Made by a program: the position numbers and the translations under genes
Notes under the pieces: generated by a model
What the model saw: only the letters and a program-made list of their open reading frames with translations
What the model was told of the DNA's origin: nothing
The model's database searches: none
From: an uncultured SAR116 cluster alpha proteobacterium
GTDB taxonomy: Bacteria > Pseudomonadota > Alphaproteobacteria > Puniceispirillales > Puniceispirillaceae
Length of the DNA stretch: 64,000 nt
Direction of reading: 5' to 3'
NCBI GenBank assembly: GCA_902632595.1
Contig: CACPDC010000001.1
Coordinates: 1-64,000, forward strand
Part shown: positions 36,108 through 45,454 of the stretch, in pieces
Numbering within the stretch: position 1 is the first letter of the stretch
Layout: the number at the start of each line of letters is the position of its first letter

Positions 36108-36171
36108 CTTCCCCTCCGCCATACAACCCTCATTAGTACCATCTTTTATCATCTTTAAATCAAAAATATCC
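36108..36171. repeat. attR: direct repeat of the tRNA-Ser 3' end
   Basis: CTTCCCCTCCGCCA followed by about 50 further bases matches 16444-16507 with eight mismatches. The rest of the tRNA is absent, as expected at the distal end of an island. Confidence 0.88.
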
Positions 36172-36253
36172 TATTAAAAACAGTCTCATGTTTAATGTAG
36201 AACAGTGGCAAACCTATTTTCATTTTTTAAACCTTTTTTTTCATCAGAAAACA

Positions 36254-37030
36254 CTACAGAACACTCTTGGAAGCGTTGAGAAAATGTCCATGTTCACAAT
36301 AAGGATTATGGTCCGGGCACCGCGGACCATCTAAGCACTCCTTAACATCAAAGAGTGTTGGCTCAATCCAAGATGTATCAACTGTGTAAGGGAGAAGGGA
36401 CATTTTGAATTTCATTACAGCGTTTTGGGTTCCTAAAAAATCATAGTCGCTAAACCGATCTCCGTCGCAGTATAAGAAATATCCTTTGTCACTGACATCA
36501 AATCCTTTTTGACGCATTACCCAGACATACAGATCCATCTGTCGTTTGTATGCAGCCTTCCATGGGTCGTCTAAAGTAATCTCTTTGCCATCTGATTTTT
36601 GGGACGTACTTTTATAATCAACGATATGTAATTGGTTGGTGTTTTTGTTGAACCACACATCATCTAGTCCACCACCGATCAAAAGATGTGTTTGTTCATG
36701 AACTGTATTCATTCGGTTCGCTGCACCAAAATGCAGACTTTGTGTCCAAAGCTCAAAATGCTCATGCTCAAATGGAACAAGATGTTCCATTCCCATATTT
36801 GCTAAGAAGGGGTGGGTTTCTGACTGTCCTCGATATTTATCGAAATCTCTCTTAAGGAGAATGTCGGTTGCTTCATTGATGTTAAAACCAGGAATAGATG
36901 GAAACTCAATTTTAAGGACTTGTTGCATATAAAAACAAGCGCGGCATCTAATAAAGTTTTCGATACGTGATCGACTGACTTCATAGGGGCTTTCATGCCC
37001 TGGTTTATATCGGCCGCGATGTCTAGTCAT
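36254..37030 (-). CDS. Cas4/RecB-like PD-(D/E)XK nuclease with Fe-S type cysteines
   Basis: This 258-residue protein has N-terminal Cys at C29 and C32 (RCRACFY), C-terminal Cys at C232, C238 and C245 (ECLDGPRCP ... YCEHG), and between them a nuclease core with GGGLDDVWF and IVDYKSTS (Asp, then D-x-K). One or more N-terminal and three C-terminal Cys around a RecB core is the arrangement of Cas4/AddB-type 4Fe-4S nucleases. There are no CRISPR repeats or cas genes nearby. It lies just outside attR, and a truncated copy of its tail is at 18240-18350. Confidence 0.8.
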   Translation of the reverse strand: MTRHRGRYKPGHESPYEVSRSRIENFIRCRACFYMQQVLKIEFPSIPGFNINEATDILLKRDFDKYRGQSETHPFLANMGMEHLVPFEHEHFELWTQSLHFGAANRMNTVHEQTHLLIGGGLDDVWFNKNTNQLHIVDYKSTSQKSDGKEITLDDPWKAAYKRQMDLYVWVMRQKGFDVSDKGYFLYCDGDRFSDYDFLGTQNAVMKFKMSLLPYTVDTSWIEPTLFDVKECLDGPRCPDHNPYCEHGHFLNASKSVL

Positions 37031-37133
37031 CGTATAAATAATAGAGGTAAATACATTAGAATCATATTAAAATATAATATATAAAAACAATTCAATGTTT
37101 AATAGAAAACTTTATGCATGATAAGACTTTTTT

Positions 37134-37607
37134 ATGAGAAAAAATAGAGAAAAAGCTGATAGTTACTGGTTAAATAAATTAGAAATTAACACCAGACTTT
37201 ATTTTGCATATGGTTCTAACATTAACCAAGAGCAAATGGAATTCAGATGCAATAACGCATTACCGGTTGCCATAGCTTATGTCAAAAATTTTAGATTCGT
37301 TATCAACTCAAACGGAGTTGCTACTATAATCCCAGCTTCAGCTTCAGTTGTGCGAGGCGTGTTGTGGCAAATCAGTAAATCAGATGAGGATGAGTTAGAC
37401 ATATACGAGGGCGTCTCATCTAACCTATACACTAAAGAAAATTGCAATGTTTCAGTAGGTTACGAGAATATTGATGCTTTGGTGTATATTGCGTCTAATA
37501 GCGAATTTGGCAAACCGCGAAAGAATTATCTTGAAACAATTATCGATGGTATCATCTCTTTTAATGGGGATAAAGATTGGTTAGACGAAGTTCAGTCTTG
37601 GGGGTGA
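37134..37607 (+). CDS. Gamma-glutamylcyclotransferase-like (GGCT/AIG2 fold) protein
   Basis: In this 157-residue protein the substrate-loop motif FAYGSN is at residues 24-29, the region VRGVLWQISKSDEDELDIYE contains the catalytic Glu of the fold, and the end is typical. Family members cyclise gamma-glutamyl amines to 5-oxoproline. The exact substrate is unknown. About 20 extra residues precede the usual start. It is divergent from the Cas4-like gene. Confidence 0.8.
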   Translation: MRKNREKADSYWLNKLEINTRLYFAYGSNINQEQMEFRCNNALPVAIAYVKNFRFVINSNGVATIIPASASVVRGVLWQISKSDEDELDIYEGVSSNLYTKENCNVSVGYENIDALVYIASNSEFGKPRKNYLETIIDGIISFNGDKDWLDEVQSWG

Positions 37608-38234
37608 AAGTGTTGAAAAACTGAAGCATTAATACTTAAAAAATCTGTTCTTCAAATATAATTAGAGATTAATATAATCATTTAATAAATTCTTTTTCAA
37701 TTTCTTTTAATATTTTATCTTTCTCAATTCTTAAATATTGAGATTGAGTGACATCCGGAAGTCTGGACATCTTTTTGCAGACTATTCCCCAGATTTACGT
37801 TTTTTTCTTTCTAAGGGGCTTGATATTCTTTGATTTATATTAATAAATATACATAATATGTATATTTATTAATATTATTAAATAAAATTTGTAAAATCAG
37901 ACATATCATTATTCTGCGAATAACACAGGATTAAAACTTCGCTCCAAAAGGCCTCTAATCGTTATTGCTCATAATAGTAAGATTTCCTCTTTATATTTTT
38001 CTGAGATAAACTAAATCGGACTAGTAATTTATCGAATTTTTTACATATAGTTCAATATATAAAGGTCTAGCGTTGTTGAGATGAAGAAAATAAACCTTTA
38101 TTCATTGTAAACACCAAAGATACACGTTTTGCGTTTGCTAAAATATCTGTAAGAAGCAAAATCATGAAAATGAAAAAGACTCTCCTTATTATAAATGAAG
38201 CAAAATATACAATTTAATTGATAAATAATCTCGT
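37608..38234. other. Gene-poor stretch with a possible relic
   Basis: A 30-codon frame on the minus strand at 37678-37770 (MSRLPDVTQSQYLRIEKDKI...) looks protein-like and may be a gene tail, without a recognised family. A large AT palindrome is described separately. I see nothing else before the DMT transporter. Confidence 0.35.
37837..37875. repeat. 18-bp perfect AT palindrome
   Basis: Arms starting ATATTAATAAATATACAT are perfectly complementary around a 3-base AAT loop. There is no T-tract after it. It could be a regulator site, a strand-exchange hotspot or a structured transcript end. Confidence 0.6.
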
Positions 38235-39128
38235 ATGGCTCAAAAAAATAAATTCGCAGCGATAAGCCCTGGACGTGGATATGCAATTATTTTGATGCTG
38301 ATTGGTTCTACAACCATTAGCCTTGCTGGATTGGCTATTCGTAACATAGAAATGGCCGATAATTGGCAAATCAACCTGTACAGGTCAATAGCATTTGGGC
38401 TTTCGGTATCAATAGTTCTACTTTTTCGTTATGGAAAAACTGTACCCTTAAAAATCAGAGGTATTGGTTTGCAAGGTGTTCTAGCGTCAACATTTTTAGC
38501 CTTCGCAAGTATTTCCTTTTTACAGGCAATAACTAACACTACAGTCGCGGCAACAACTTTTACTCTCAGCTTTATACCTCTTTTAACAGCTATTATGGCT
38601 TGGCTACTTCTTGGCGAGCGTATTAGCAAATCGACTGCTCTGACAATGTTTATAGCATCGATTGGAATATTTATAATGTTTTTTCAAGGTTTGGGAGATG
38701 GAAAAATATATGGAAATTTTATGGCATCAATGTGTGCTCTTGGGTTTTCTTCATACGCTATAATGATTCGTCGAAATAGCAATTCGGAAATGCTCCCAAC
38801 TTTAATTTTGTCGAATATGATAATAATATTTTTTGCCTTAATCTACACGTGGGATGATTTACAGATTTCATGGCACGACTTAGTTATCTGTTTTATTATT
38901 GGGGGACTTTTTCAAGCCACTGCTAATACCTTGCTTATAATTGCATCCAAACATTTATTTGCTGCAGAATTAACACTTTTTATGCTTTTAGAGTTTACGC
39001 TTGCTCCCTTATGGGTGTGGATTTTTGTTAATGAAGTGCCGTCACGTTGGACTTTAATCGGGGGTGGCATTGTAATATCAGCAGTTTCTATGAAAGCAAT
39101 AGTAGAGCTTCGAAAGGCTAGGATTTAA
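38235..39128 (+). CDS. DMT superfamily transporter (EamA type)
   Basis: A 297-residue inner-membrane protein with ten predicted helices in two EamA repeats (AATTFTLSFIPLLTAIMAWL in the first; LTLFMLLEFTLAPLWVWIFV in the second). It is probably an exporter of metabolites or amino acids; the substrate is not known. It is a single gene with its own promoter region. Confidence 0.88.
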   Translation: MAQKNKFAAISPGRGYAIILMLIGSTTISLAGLAIRNIEMADNWQINLYRSIAFGLSVSIVLLFRYGKTVPLKIRGIGLQGVLASTFLAFASISFLQAITNTTVAATTFTLSFIPLLTAIMAWLLLGERISKSTALTMFIASIGIFIMFFQGLGDGKIYGNFMASMCALGFSSYAIMIRRNSNSEMLPTLILSNMIIIFFALIYTWDDLQISWHDLVICFIIGGLFQATANTLLIIASKHLFAAELTLFMLLEFTLAPLWVWIFVNEVPSRWTLIGGGIVISAVSMKAIVELRKARI

Positions 39129-39244
39129 CTTATCTGCTGTAGAAATAAATTGCAGACATGACACGACATAAATTCCTAGAATACAATTTTAAATAAAATT
39201 TAGTATTTAGAAAATCAACCAAAATTCGAGAAAAAACAAATTGA

Positions 39245-40015
39245 TCATGTTAATAAAAGTCGAACTACCACGGCAAAAAGGACAAATAAAATAACTCTGT
39301 CAAATAAAGTTGCCGAAGCGTTTCGAAGAAGTAATGCTCCTAATGGCATGCCTAACATTAGAGGGAATACTGCTAAAGTGCCAATGACTAAATACTCAAT
39401 CTTCATCAATCCAAGATAAGTTAAAGTGGGTAACTGTATTACCGACATAGAAACGAAAAACGTTGAGACTATTGCTATAAACTCAGTGCGTTCAAATCTA
39501 ATTGCATTTAAAAAGGTGAAAGTTGCTGGTGAGGAAATACCGAAAGCCCCTTGTAAAAAACCAGCTAGAAAGCCTACCGGAAAACTTAGTTTTTGGGCTA
39601 TTTTCATAGATAGATTCCAATCTGGTTTTAAAAACTTAAACCCTATATAGAACAAAACAATTATGGCCATAAGTTTTTCTAAAACACCGCTTGAAGTCTG
39701 TTGTAAAGTTAAGCTACCCAATAAGGCACCGAATCCTGCTGCAAGACATATAATTAATAAGAAAATTTTGTGTTTAAGAGCATGAAAATACATAAACCCT
39801 TGTAATATGTTGGAAATCAGATTGGGCAAAACGAAAACTGCTACAGCAAACTTCACATCAAAGAAGCTAGTCATCATTGGCACTGCTACCAACGGAGCTC
39901 CCACACCAGTTGCGCCTTTTAAAATACCACCAATAGTAAATGCTAGCCCAACGATCATAAGTGATTGTATTTCAGTATATGGCATCATATGATACTCTAA
40001 AATGCAAATTACCAT
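39245..40015 (-). CDS. TauE/SafE family sulfite or organic-anion exporter
   Basis: A 256-residue membrane protein with about eight helices and the family pattern GGILKGATGVGAPLVAVPMM near the N-terminus and GFLAGFLQGAFGISSPA in the second half. TauE/SafE proteins move sulfite, sulfoacetate or related anions. The substrate here is unknown. It is convergent with the DMT gene. Confidence 0.88.
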   Translation of the reverse strand: MVICILEYHMMPYTEIQSLMIVGLAFTIGGILKGATGVGAPLVAVPMMTSFFDVKFAVAVFVLPNLISNILQGFMYFHALKHKIFLLIICLAAGFGALLGSLTLQQTSSGVLEKLMAIIVLFYIGFKFLKPDWNLSMKIAQKLSFPVGFLAGFLQGAFGISSPATFTFLNAIRFERTEFIAIVSTFFVSMSVIQLPTLTYLGLMKIEYLVIGTLAVFPLMLGMPLGALLLRNASATLFDRVILFVLFAVVVRLLLT

Positions 40016-40140
40016 CCAAAAAATTTAAGGTTTTTTTATTAGAAATCTGAAAATTTATTTAAAATCGAATATTTTTTTAACCATACATAGTGAAATTTAA
40101 TAAAGACCTTTTAAAAGAAATAAAGATTACTAACCAATTA

Positions 40141-40584
40141 TCACAGTTTTTCACCAGTACCACTCCAATATCCGTTTTTGTAAACATCTGCATGTTTGGG
40201 AAAAGTAATAAAATTTAAAGCTTCAACTCCCCATATATTACAACTTATTTCTATATGTTTTCTTTGGTCTATTGTACCGATAGCAATATGTCTTTCTTTC
40301 ATATTAGGAACTTTTATGCCAATTAATGTTCCACAGTTGTCACAGAATTGATTGATCATTGGTCTTCCGTGAGAAGTATTTTTATCCTCATATGACTTAG
40401 GTGTTTTTCCAATAAAACTTATGTTTTCCTCATCAAACAAAACAAAGCTCCTAAACGCAGAGCCACTCGTTCTTTGACACCAATTGCAATAACAATTTAC
40501 TTTCCAGACGGGCTCACCTTTAATAGTAAATTTAACGTTACCACAATGGCATCCGCCACTATAATTATGAATCTTTTTATTCAT
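40141..40584 (-). CDS. GFA/CENP-V family zinc protein
   Basis: This 147-residue protein of the glutathione-dependent formaldehyde-activating family has Cys motifs GCHCGNVKF, YCNWCQRTSGSAF and FCDNCGT that bind zinc. Most members are not formaldehyde enzymes, so the specific reaction is unknown. It is a single gene. Confidence 0.85.
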   Translation of the reverse strand: MNKKIHNYSGGCHCGNVKFTIKGEPVWKVNCYCNWCQRTSGSAFRSFVLFDEENISFIGKTPKSYEDKNTSHGRPMINQFCDNCGTLIGIKVPNMKERHIAIGTIDQRKHIEISCNIWGVEALNFITFPKHADVYKNGYWSGTGEKL

Positions 40585-40986
40585 TGGGCCTCCAGGAACG
40601 TAAATTTGAGCTCATTCTATCAATCATTAGTAAATCATAGTTTAAACGTAATCAGAACAAGAAATAACTAAAAATGAATTGACATTTAATTTTTTCAAAA
40701 AATTTTCAGTTTCCTCTAAAACTTCCATTTCCGTTTTACTTTTTCCAGTTAAGCATAACTATTTTTTATTGAGGTCTTACGTTTAAATTTTGCAAAGTTT
40801 GTCTTTTGCAATAAAGACAGTTCTTTTATAATATTGAATTTTTCAAATAGTATTATTTGGAAAGTTCTTGCATACGCCTTTTACTATTGTTGTAAATCTA
40901 AATTTTTCGTGTAACTTTAATTTAAAGTTTTTAAAGATGAATATTTAAAAGCCAGCTCAGTTTTTTTCATTAGAGAGGCATAAAAA
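40585..40986. other. Intergenic region upstream of the aldehyde dehydrogenase
   Basis: There is no gene here. It includes a candidate promoter and operator (40801-40832), given separately; the rest is AT-rich. Confidence 0.5.
40801..40832 (+). promoter_or_regulatory. Candidate sigma-70 promoter with overlapping inverted repeat
   Basis: TTGCAA (40806-40811), a 15-base spacer and a perfect TATAAT (40827-40832) lie 155 bases before the aldehyde dehydrogenase ATG. GTCTTT...AAAGAC (40801-40818) flanks the -35 and could be a repressor site. Confidence 0.4.
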
Positions 40987-42510
40987 ATGACTTTAGCGAA
41001 AAGTAAAAAAATAAAAGACCTAAAAACTGCGCAGAAAACTATAAATAATTCCATAAAAACCCATAAAATGGTTATTGATGGACAATTGGTTGATAGTCAT
41101 GGATTAGATAAGATAGAAATAGAATGTCCTGCAACAAAGGAAATTTTTGCTACGGTACCGCGTGGGAACAGTCATGACGTGAATAAAGCGGTTAAAGCGG
41201 CTTCAAATGCTTTTCCAAAATGGGCTTTGATAGCGCCAAGAGAGCGCGGAAAGTTGCTCCTAAAAATAGCTGACGCTATTGAGAGTGAAGTGGAAAGTTT
41301 ATCAATTATAATCGCTAAGGAAACTGGTAACGCAATTAGAACACAAGCAAGACCTGAGGCAAAGATAGTTATTGATATTTTTCGCTATTTCGGAGGTCTT
41401 GGAGGTGAGTTGAAGGGTGAGACGATACCTCTGGGAGAGAACTTCTTAAGCTATACTCGACGTGAGCCAATCGGTGTTATCGGAGGAATAATACCATGGA
41501 ATGCACCAGTGCTTTTAGGTGCATTAAAAATTGCTCCGGCGATTGTGGCTGGAAATACTATTGTTATAAAGGCCGCAGAGGATGCACCATTGGGAATTCT
41601 TAGGATAGCAGAGATCTGTCAGAACTTTATTCCAGAGGGAGTGGTAAATTTAATTACCGGTTTTGGAGAAGAATGTGGTGCCCCTTTAATGGAACATCCG
41701 GATGTTAGAAAAATTTCGTTCACTGGTTCCACAGGTGTAGGTAAAATTATAATGCGTGCAGCTTCAGAGAGAATTGTTCCTGTCTCACTGGAGTTGGGCG
41801 GAAAAAGCCCTTCTATTGTTTTTCCAGATGCAAATGAAGATTGGGCAGTTGAAGGAGTGATGGGAGCGATGCGATTTACTCGGCAAAGCCAATCGTGCAC
41901 TGCCGGATCGAGATTATTTTTGCATGAAAAAATATTTGAAAGTTTTCTTGAGAAGCTAATCTCTAAGCTCGAACTTTTAAAAATTGGTGATCCTTTAGAC
42001 GAGGCTAACGATATTGGAGCAATAATTAACAAAAAACAGTTTTCTAGGGTCTTAAGTTATATCCAAGAAGGACTAAAACATCCATCGAGCAAACTAATAT
42101 GTGGAGGGCTGCCGCCGGAAGAAGGAGAAATGAGCAAGGGTTATTTTGCTTTACCCACAATATTTTCAAATACCACCAATGAATGGCGCCTCGCTAAAGA
42201 AGAAATATTTGGACCAGTATTGACAGCTATCAGTTGGAAAAATGAGGAGGATGTTATAAAAATGGCTAATGATAGTCATTATGGACTTGCAGGATATGTT
42301 TGGACACGAGATATAACCAAAGGCCTTAAAACAGCACATTCATTAGAGGCAGGTTGGGTACAAGTAAATCAAGGATTAGGTCAAATGCCGGGTCAATCGT
42401 ATGGAGGTGTAAAGCAGTCTGGGATTGGCCGCGAATTTTCATTAAACGGCATGCTGGAGAGTTTTACTCAAACAAAGAATGTGACGGTAAGTTTATCTAT
42501 ACCTTCTTAA
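40987..42510 (+). CDS. NAD(P)-dependent aldehyde dehydrogenase
   Basis: This 507-residue class I/II ALDH has the NAD-loop FTGSTGVGKIIM, the Glu motif SLELGGKSPSIV and the catalytic Cys region RQSQSCTAGSRLF. GMLESFTQTKNV is near the end. The substrate cannot be read from the motifs. Because it stands before a pyrimidine-type importer and catabolic genes, oxidation of a semialdehyde from that pathway is possible, but it lacks any clear CoA-dependent MmsA feature. It has a GAGAGG box. Confidence 0.9.
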   Translation: MTLAKSKKIKDLKTAQKTINNSIKTHKMVIDGQLVDSHGLDKIEIECPATKEIFATVPRGNSHDVNKAVKAASNAFPKWALIAPRERGKLLLKIADAIESEVESLSIIIAKETGNAIRTQARPEAKIVIDIFRYFGGLGGELKGETIPLGENFLSYTRREPIGVIGGIIPWNAPVLLGALKIAPAIVAGNTIVIKAAEDAPLGILRIAEICQNFIPEGVVNLITGFGEECGAPLMEHPDVRKISFTGSTGVGKIIMRAASERIVPVSLELGGKSPSIVFPDANEDWAVEGVMGAMRFTRQSQSCTAGSRLFLHEKIFESFLEKLISKLELLKIGDPLDEANDIGAIINKKQFSRVLSYIQEGLKHPSSKLICGGLPPEEGEMSKGYFALPTIFSNTTNEWRLAKEEIFGPVLTAISWKNEEDVIKMANDSHYGLAGYVWTRDITKGLKTAHSLEAGWVQVNQGLGQMPGQSYGGVKQSGIGREFSLNGMLESFTQTKNVTVSLSIPS

Positions 42511-42859
42511 ATGGTAAAGATTGTAATTGCCGCTCCATTTGTTTTGAACACATCCGCCTCTTTTATTAAGTTTGTCCATATTTGAACAAAAAACAAATAG
42601 TTTTCGAAAGTCTTGAGTTATAAAATAAAAAGATTGTTCCAAGTAGCAAATGTGAACTGTCTCCCTGAAATTGTTGATTAAAATACCGTAAATTCTTTAA
42701 TACAGCTATGTTTCCATGGCAGCCTTAGCCAGAGAATTCGATGTTCTTCTATTTATATTTTGATTTTTACGGGAATTTATTCAATGTTAATTTATGAGGT
42801 ATGAGAGAAACCGTCATAAAGTAAGGGCAAGTTTTAAAATTAAGAAGGGAGATATAAAA
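42511..42859. other. Intergenic region before the BMP importer operon
   Basis: I see no gene. It probably holds the promoter of the importer operon. A 5' extension of the next ORF (from 42794) is open but has no ribosome binding site. Confidence 0.45.
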
Positions 42860-43882
42860 ATGAGTTTAAAAAATAATTTGGTAATGCCTTTAAAAAGAAG
42901 AACTTTTGTAGCTGGAATGGCGGCAACATCTGTTTATTTAGGTTCATCGCGAGCTTTCGGTTCAAGTAAAATTAAAGTTGCTGGCATATATACTCAACCA
43001 ATCCAACAGAAATGGGATGCAAGACTTCATTTAGCTTTAGATGCTGCGGCAAGTAGAGGTGATATTGATTACTCTTATTCAGAGCAGGTTTCTAATACTG
43101 ACTACGTCAGAGTGCTGAGAGAGTATTGTGATAAAGGTGTTCAATTAGTAGTTGGAGAAGCTTTTGGTATTAGTAAAGAGGCCAGGAAAGTAGCCGATGA
43201 TTACCCAAATATAGCTTTCCTAATGGGCGATCCATTTAAACCACACGGAAGTAATTTCTCAGTTTTTGATAACTATATCCATGAACCATGTTACTTGATG
43301 GGTATAATCGCGGGACATATGAGTGAATCGAAAAAAATCGGCATGGTTGGTGGATATCCGATAGGAGAAGTAAATCGACTTTTCCATGCTTTTATGAATG
43401 GCGCTAGATCGGTAGACCCTAATTTCGAATTTAAGGTAAATTTTATTGGTTCTTGGTATGACCCACCTAAAGCGAAAGAGGCAGCTATCGCACAAATAGA
43501 AGCTGGCGTAGATATCATGTATGCAGAGCGCGCAGGGGTTGTAGATGCTTGCCGAGAAAAAGGAATATTAGCCTTTGGAAATGTAAATGATATGAATAAA
43601 GAAGAGAATGGAACCGACGTAGTTGTAACCTCTGCTTTATGGCATATGGAGAATGCTATTGACCACGCGATTGAAAGAGTTAAATCGGGCACTTTTAGCG
43701 CGGAGGAATATCATAATTGGACAATGATGGCTAAAGGAGGCGCTAGCCTAGCCCCCTATTATGAATTTGATTCAAAGATTCCGTCAGAATTAAAAGCTGA
43801 GATAGCTGACCTTGCAACCGATATAAAAGAGGGCAAATTCACCGTTAAGATTATTGATGACGAACCTAAATCTACTTTCTAA
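42860..43882 (+). CDS. BMP-family ABC importer substrate-binding protein (nucleoside type)
   Basis: I chose the ATG at 42860 (MSLKNNLVMPLKRRTFVAG), after a GGGAG box; a longer frame from 42794 lacks one. The N-terminus is a Tat-like signal (KRRTFVAGMA, cleavage near SRAFG). The mature protein has the PnrA/BMP fold with IAGHMSESKKIGMVGGYPIG. BMP-family proteins with two-domain ATPases and two permeases import purine or pyrimidine nucleosides. It is the first gene of the importer operon, followed by a 15-bp hairpin. Confidence 0.9.
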   Translation: MSLKNNLVMPLKRRTFVAGMAATSVYLGSSRAFGSSKIKVAGIYTQPIQQKWDARLHLALDAAASRGDIDYSYSEQVSNTDYVRVLREYCDKGVQLVVGEAFGISKEARKVADDYPNIAFLMGDPFKPHGSNFSVFDNYIHEPCYLMGIIAGHMSESKKIGMVGGYPIGEVNRLFHAFMNGARSVDPNFEFKVNFIGSWYDPPKAKEAAIAQIEAGVDIMYAERAGVVDACREKGILAFGNVNDMNKEENGTDVVVTSALWHMENAIDHAIERVKSGTFSAEEYHNWTMMAKGGASLAPYYEFDSKIPSELKAEIADLATDIKEGKFTVKIIDDEPKSTF

Positions 43883-43892
43883 AAGATTTGAA

Positions 43893-43927
43893 AACCAGAA
43901 CACAAATTTTATATTTGTGTTCTGGTT
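43893..43927 (+). terminator. 15-bp perfect hairpin between binding-protein and ATPase genes
   Basis: AACCAGAACACAAAT pairs perfectly with its complement around TTTAT, with no T-tract. It is probably an mRNA 3' stabiliser or partial terminator that lets the binding protein be made in excess over the ATPase and permeases, as is common in importer operons. Confidence 0.65.
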
Positions 43928-43945
43928 AATTTGGAGGGATGTGTT

Positions 43946-45454
43946 ATGAAAGCTCTTTTAAATGTAGAGAACATATCCAAAAGCTTTGGTAAACTTAATG
44001 CCAACAAAAACATAACTTTCAATGTTGCTACCGGCGAAATATTAGCGATTCTCGGCGAAAACGGGGCTGGAAAAACTACACTCATGAACATTATTTTTGG
44101 TCATTATTTAGCCGATAAAGGAACCATAAAATTCAACAATAATGAGTTAAAGCCTGGAGACCCTAAAGCTGCTATAAGTGCAGGTATAGGGATGGTACAC
44201 CAGCATTTTACATTGGCAGAGAATCTTACGGTTCTAGAAAATACCTTGGTAGGAACCCAATCTCTTTACCACCCAAATCTTACGAAAAGAAAATCAATAG
44301 ATAAGCTAAATTATCTAGCAAGGGAATTTGGCTTGGAACTTGACCCTAAACAGTTAGTTCGTAATTTATCTGTTGGTGAAAAGCAAAGAATAGAAATATT
44401 AAAGACACTATTTAGTGACTGTAAATTATTAATCCTAGATGAACCGACTGCGAGTTTAACCCCACAAGAGGTCACAACGCTGTTCACATCTATTCGTAAA
44501 ATGGTAACTAATGGTGTTAGTGTTATAATAATATCTCATAAATTAAATGAAATTTTAGAAATAAGTGATCGTATCGTTGTGTTGAGGTCAGGAGCGGTAG
44601 TTGGAGAAGTAAAAACAAAAAATGCAGATAAAACGCAACTTGGTGAAATGATTGTTGGTCACAAGATTAATCGCCCAAATAGAGGAAAAAATGTAATAGG
44701 GGAAACGAAAATTAAACTTTGTTCAATATCTGTAAAAAGTGACAACGGGACATCAATTCTTGACAAAGTAACCCTAGAGGCGCGGGGTGGAGAAATTATA
44801 GGGATTGCTGGAGTTGCCGGTAATGGTCAAAAAGTTCTGGCAGAAACAATGTCTGGTCATGTTACGCCGGCATTCGGAACAATTTATATAAATGGTAAAA
44901 ATCTCACAGGAAAATATCCAGAAGATTTTATGAGGTCAGGTGTTGCTTATATTCCGGAAGATCGTAATTTAGATGGTACTATAGGCGATATGTCTATTTG
45001 GGAAAATGTTATATTGTCTGAGACAAAAAATACAAAAATTTTTCAAAAAAATGGAATATTAAATCGTATAAATAGTCACAATTTAGCCCATGCTGTTTGT
45101 CAAAATAATGATGTCCGATATCAATCTATTCAACAGCCTGCAAGATTATTATCTGGTGGAAATATTCAAAAACTTCTTATTGGTAGGTGGTTGATACGCA
45201 AACCAAACGTTATAATAGCGTGCCAACCATCACGCGGTCTAGACGAGGGTGCTATAAGCACGGTTCATAAGACTCTGTTATCTGAACGAAAAAAATCAAC
45301 CGCAATCATTTTAATATCAGAAGACTTAGACGAGTTACTTCTATTATCTGATAAAATATTGGTATTATACAACGGAAAATTATCAGAAACCATCGAAAAT
45401 AGGAATGTAAATATCAACCAGTTAGGACTTAAGATGGCAGGAGAGGGTTTTTAA
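43946..45454 (+). CDS. ABC importer ATP-binding protein, two ABC domains
   Basis: It starts at the ATG at 43946, nine bases after GGAGG; the upstream TTG frame is not needed. It is about 502 residues. The first domain has GENGAGKTT, LSVGEKQRIEI and LILDEPTASL. The second has a degenerate Walker A (GVAGNGQK), LLSGGNIQKLL and IIACQPSRGLD. This tandem form is typical of the nucleoside/BMP group (NupA/YufO) and of sugar importers. Its stop touches the next ATG. Confidence 0.95.
   Translation: MKALLNVENISKSFGKLNANKNITFNVATGEILAILGENGAGKTTLMNIIFGHYLADKGTIKFNNNELKPGDPKAAISAGIGMVHQHFTLAENLTVLENTLVGTQSLYHPNLTKRKSIDKLNYLAREFGLELDPKQLVRNLSVGEKQRIEILKTLFSDCKLLILDEPTASLTPQEVTTLFTSIRKMVTNGVSVIIISHKLNEILEISDRIVVLRSGAVVGEVKTKNADKTQLGEMIVGHKINRPNRGKNVIGETKIKLCSISVKSDNGTSILDKVTLEARGGEIIGIAGVAGNGQKVLAETMSGHVTPAFGTIYINGKNLTGKYPEDFMRSGVAYIPEDRNLDGTIGDMSIWENVILSETKNTKIFQKNGILNRINSHNLAHAVCQNNDVRYQSIQQPARLLSGGNIQKLLIGRWLIRKPNVIIACQPSRGLDEGAISTVHKTLLSERKKSTAIILISEDLDELLLLSDKILVLYNGKLSETIENRNVNINQLGLKMAGEGF

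Larger units (their letters stand above)
16444..36171. mobile_element. Genomic island integrated at tRNA-Ser(GCU)
   Basis: An integrase gene lies 149 bases after the tRNA and in the same direction. A direct repeat beginning with the last 14 tRNA bases recurs 19.7 kb away, and paired 12-bp repeats lie just inside both ends. Between them are a DNA methyltransferase operon, several nuclease candidates and many short unknown genes, with no housekeeping genes. I see no conjugation or capsid genes, so it is either an integrative element mobilised in trans or a decayed one. The exact crossover point within the repeat is not known. Confidence 0.9.

Noticed and set aside
36108-36171. Possible second tRNA-Ser gene at the right junction
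   Set aside because: Only the last 14 bases of the tRNA are present; no D, anticodon or variable arm precedes them.
16444-36171. CRISPR array associated with the Cas4-like nuclease
   Set aside because: No series of regularly spaced repeats of 24-40 bases is visible anywhere in the window.
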